This document shows positions 61,708 through 64,000 of a stretch of 64,000 nt of DNA, piece by piece. This stretch comes from [Scytonema hofmanni] UTEX 2349 (GTDB lineage Bacteria; Cyanobacteriota; Cyanobacteriia; Cyanobacteriales; Nostocaceae), in assembly GCF_000582685.1 (NCBI RefSeq), contig NZ_KK073765.1, positions 88,559 to 152,558 on the forward strand, in the 5' to 3' direction. Numbering within the stretch: position 1 is the first letter of the stretch; each line of letters begins with the position of its first letter. The notes under the pieces were generated by a model. The model had not been told where the DNA came from. It worked only from the letters and a program-made list of their open reading frames with translations, and did not search any database. The translations under genes were made by a program, and so were the position numbers.

Positions 61708-62408
61708 ATTTTGACTACCTTCTTTCGATTGGCTATTGATACTTCTATCCAGTCTGATAACTCTTTAAATTGGTTTAGGATGATGCTGGCTTCTTGCCAT
61801 TTATCCGCGATAAGTAATACATTTTCTTCGCTCCACTCCCACCAATATCCAGTTTCATAGGTTGTGTCTAACCAAATATTCCCTGTTGAATAGTCGATAA
61901 CACTCAGGCTAGGTACTAAATATTTGATTGGTGATTTTAACTTGTTACAGATTTTCAAAAGTTTTTGAAAGTCTATATTTTCCGCATCTGCTATATAATC
62001 AGGTTTAAACCCAAATTCTTCTTCCCAATATTCAAGGCTATATCCATTACCCACAACAGAGAGTAAGAATTTTTCGTTTGCCTCTAAATCTTCAAAGTTA
62101 TCATTCCACCATTCAAGTCTTTGTGGTAATATAACTATATTTTCATATTCTTCGTATGTTTCTATTTCATCAATAAATTCAACTGGAAACAACTTTGAAT
62201 TTACTAGGTGAATAAATTCAATTTCTCTATCTGAATATATGCAATCAGGATGTGTCTTTCTGTTTATAGGTGTTTTTGACTTATCCCATTCTTCTGCAAA
62301 TAGTTTTTGATATAAACTGAGTAAAGTTGCTTTTTGAGAGAAGTTTTCCAGATAGGTGATTGTTTCTGTACAGGTGATGGGTATTTTAAATAGTTCTAGT
62401 GATATCAT
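61686..62408 (-). CDS. Unknown protein in PRTRC position F
   Basis: A 240-aa acidic, Trp-rich protein (EWWNDNFEDLEANEKFLLSVVGNG, YWWEWSEENVLLIADKW) that I cannot match to PRTRC protein F or another family by sight. In known cassettes the slot between C and B is held by F, so a diverged F is possible. It shares a 22-bp overlap with protein B downstream. Confidence 0.55.
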   Translation of the reverse strand: MISLELFKIPITCTETITYLENFSQKATLLSLYQKLFAEEWDKSKTPINRKTHPDCIYSDREIEFIHLVNSKLFPVEFIDEIETYEEYENIVILPQRLEWWNDNFEDLEANEKFLLSVVGNGYSLEYWEEEFGFKPDYIADAENIDFQKLLKICNKLKSPIKYLVPSLSVIDYSTGNIWLDTTYETGYWWEWSEENVLLIADKWQEASIILNQFKELSDWIEVSIANRKKVVKIWNQAAI

Positions 62409-62422
62409 GATGAACGATAACT

Positions 62423-62443
62423 GCCGCTAGTGTGGATAGCGGC
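62423..62443 (-). terminator. 7-bp hairpin after PRTRC C
   Basis: GCCGCTA (62423-62429) pairs with TAGCGGC (62437-62443). It may only attenuate because the next gene starts at 62408. Confidence 0.45.
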
Positions 62444-62452
62444 GTTGCTTAA

Positions 62453-62875
62453 CTACAGTACGGGATAATTGCTGGATGTAGGGGGTTGCTGTCTGAGGGA
62501 CTTAAAAACCTTATTTGTATATGTTTCCCAGTTTTCTCCCATTTTGATTGTCTGATTTATTTGTGAGCGCATACTAATTAAAACTTCTAAAGTTAGTTTA
62601 TTTTTTATTTCTAGAAGCTTCAATTCCCAAGCTAATACAAACGCTGGGTTAATTTGTTCGGGTGCTAATTTGAGTTCTGTGATGCAATTTCCCTTGGTTC
62701 CAGCGCGTTTAACAAGTCTTATTTCGGTTGTTTCTCCTGTAATTGTACGAGTGATTTCGGCATTGGCATATTCTGGAAAATAAGTGCTGATTGCCAGTCT
62801 TAGCTTGTTGTCATCTATTGCTGTATCTGGTGGAATAGGAACTTGCTGCCCTTCGATAATAGCGATATAATTCAT
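62453..62875 (-). CDS. PRTRC system protein C, extended
   Basis: The first ~70 residues match PRTRC protein C: an IIEGQQVPIPPD start, LRLAISTYFPEYANAEI, then LVKRAGTKG. About 70 further residues (ELKLAPEQINPAFVLAWELKLLEIKNKLT onward) are extra compared with the short canonical protein C. Role unknown. It begins 5 bp after the E-like gene stops. Confidence 0.75.
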   Translation of the reverse strand: MNYIAIIEGQQVPIPPDTAIDDNKLRLAISTYFPEYANAEITRTITGETTEIRLVKRAGTKGNCITELKLAPEQINPAFVLAWELKLLEIKNKLTLEVLISMRSQINQTIKMGENWETYTNKVFKSLRQQPPTSSNYPVL

Positions 62876-62880
62876 GGGGA

Positions 62881-63330
62881 TTAGAATAGTGAAAGTTGTT
62901 GTTTATCCGACTCGGTTGGATGAGAATTATTAGATAATTCTCGTTTTTGTACTTGTTTACGCTCCTGGGATTGATTAATATGATTAATAGCAGTTTTTCT
63001 TTTTTCGGCGGCTTCAATAATCTTAGGTAAGGCTACCTCTAATTCTTGAATACTTTGTTGAATGATGGTTTGTTGGGTTATTTCCTGATAGCTAGCATTT
63101 TTGATAATGGGAGGTGCATTTTTAATACCAATAGAGAAAATAGCCTGTTGCTCGTCTGGATAAATTTGGATGGTTATTAGATAAACTTTAGGGTTTGATA
63201 TACTGTTGCTGTTATCTTCATAGTCATCTGTTTCATCACTATCTTCTAAGCTATTGTTGTTACTAGAATTCAAATCATTACTGTAACTAGCTTTGGAGTT
63301 AGTTACACTTTCTTGCTCTTGATTGTTCAT
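62881..63330 (-). CDS. PRTRC system protein E-like, with C-terminal clamp-binding peptide
   Basis: A 149-aa protein. The N-terminal 50 residues are Ser/Asn/Asp-rich and disordered; the middle resembles the conserved IKNAPPIIKNASYQEITQQT region and the C-terminus is helical and basic. It ends KQQLSLF, a canonical beta-clamp-binding peptide. Its place before protein C matches protein E. I start at ATG 63330, which overlaps the stop codon of the primase gene (ATGA). Confidence 0.6.
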   Translation of the reverse strand: MNNQEQESVTNSKASYSNDLNSSNNNSLEDSDETDDYEDNSNSISNPKVYLITIQIYPDEQQAIFSIGIKNAPPIIKNASYQEITQQTIIQQSIQELEVALPKIIEAAEKRKTAINHINQSQERKQVQKRELSNNSHPTESDKQQLSLF

Positions 63331-64000
63331 GAGAGGTTGGCAAATTTTGCAAGGGTACGAATGGTAATGCCTGTTCTGCGGAAAGACTGCCATTTGTAGG
63401 CACATTCTCCTGGTTTGTATTTGGGTGATAGCTGACTCCATATGTCCCAGGCTTTTAGTAAGGTAGGGCTGACTGATTTAAGTGCCATTCCAACTTGAAT
63501 CCAAGTTGTATAGTCAGAAGCGAACCTGGGATGTATGACTTCTAAGAATGTAAGTGCAGCTTGAATATTGGTTTCAATGTCGGGGTATAAGTTTACGCAT
63601 CTGTTTGCCTGATGTGTGCGGTTAGATTTTTCCTGGAGAGAACTCGATGGAGAATGAATTACCCTTTTGTTCTCCTGCTTTAATAGCATTTGGGCTATTA
63701 CCCAATCTGGTGCGATCGCAACTTGTTTTTCTTGGGGACTGCAACCGGTAACCCACCGATAGTATCTTCCTTCTGGGTGGTAAGAAGGAGGTAAAACTGA
63801 CGCATGATTTTTACCTCTAAACTCCAGATTTGAGATTTTGCTAGACTTGATTGATGATTTTTCAGTGATTAAGTATAGAAGTTGGCGCTTGTATTCACCT
63901 CCAGAGGTGAATGCGACAGTCGCCGGGAGGTATGCAAGTGCGCCTTCGTATAACTTTTGGGGAGAAATTTTGTCTATTTCACCCTCTTCTAGTTTTTTGT
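63327..64000 (-). CDS. Bifunctional primase-polymerase, C-terminal part (runs off the window)
   Basis: The frame stays open from 63327 to the window end on the minus strand, so at least 224 residues are present. From the edge, FTSGGEYKRQLLYLI, LEFRGKNHASVLPPSYHP and GRYYRWVTGCSP are typical of the archaeo-eukaryotic PrimPol fold; the end (ALTFLEVIHPRFASDYTTWIQVGMALKS, then WDIWSQLSPKYKPGECAYKWQSF) is a PriCT-2 domain. It primes DNA synthesis. The start and catalytic Asp pair lie beyond 64000. It overlaps the E-like gene, so primase and PRTRC genes are co-translated. Confidence 0.85.
   Translation of the reverse strand, partial: KKLEEGEIDKISPQKLYEGALAYLPATVAFTSGGEYKRQLLYLITEKSSIKSSKISNLEFRGKNHASVLPPSYHPEGRYYRWVTGCSPQEKQVAIAPDWVIAQMLLKQENKRVIHSPSSSLQEKSNRTHQANRCVNLYPDIETNIQAALTFLEVIHPRFASDYTTWIQVGMALKSVSPTLLKAWDIWSQLSPKYKPGECAYKWQSFRRTGITIRTLAKFANLS

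Overview
The window looks like part of a large plasmid from a filamentous, heterocyst-forming cyanobacterium (Nostoc/Anabaena/Calothrix type). Evidence: many HIP1 octamers (GCGATCGC), AT-rich spacers, short dispersed repeats of the kind common in Nostocales, a cyanobacterial-type plasmid replication protein, a mobilization relaxase and several partition systems. No rRNA, tRNA or CRISPR array was seen.

Layout. (1) 1-3.2 kb: five ~22-bp direct repeats, probably a transposon end, abut a carotenoid-desaturase-like gene that lacks its 5' part; an intact FAD oxidoreductase follows. (2) 3.2-7.6 kb: a copper island with a P1B ATPase, a membrane-anchored cupredoxin, a MerR-type regulator and a small HMA chaperone, tied together by three near-identical MerR-type promoters. 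(3) 7.6-11.3 kb: GntR regulator, PAS protein, heme-oxygenase-like diiron protein and an IS630-type fragment. (4) 12-18 kb: ParB-like gene, an IS200/IS605 remnant that keeps its non-coding RNA part, and a 1276-aa CyRepA1-like replication protein. (5) 18.7-23.6 kb: two ParA-like ATPases, a membrane protein and a divergent response regulator/histidine kinase pair. (6) 23.6-37 kb: mobilization region with a relaxase, a MobC-like protein, a candidate oriT spacer and a 2831-aa multidomain ('polyvalent') protein. (7) 37-47 kb: ParM-like and ParA/ParB partition genes, small unknown genes sharing an upstream hairpin motif, and ssb. (8) 47-57 kb: a plasmid-encoded replisome with delta', delta, a family B DNA polymerase, tau/gamma and beta clamp. 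(9) 57.5-64 kb: a methyltransferase, a PD-(D/E)XK-like protein and a PRTRC cassette (ThiF, JAB protease, proteins B, C and probably E) coupled to a primase-polymerase gene that runs off the window.

How it fits together. The right half appears to supply replication enzymes from the plasmid itself: PrimPol, PolB, clamp, three clamp-loader subunits and SSB. Four proteins, including the polymerase and the methyltransferase, carry terminal QLSLF/QLTLF-type clamp-binding peptides. Many genes from 37 to 62 kb are closed by their own hairpin. The giant protein next to the relaxase joins a DYDGD motif resembling two-barrel RNA polymerases with AlkB-like, two NADAR-like and one SLOG-like domain, which fits a protein acting in conflict with host defences or on incoming DNA. 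The most novel candidates are this giant protein, the replisome/PRTRC block and the covarying hairpin motif upstream of five genes.
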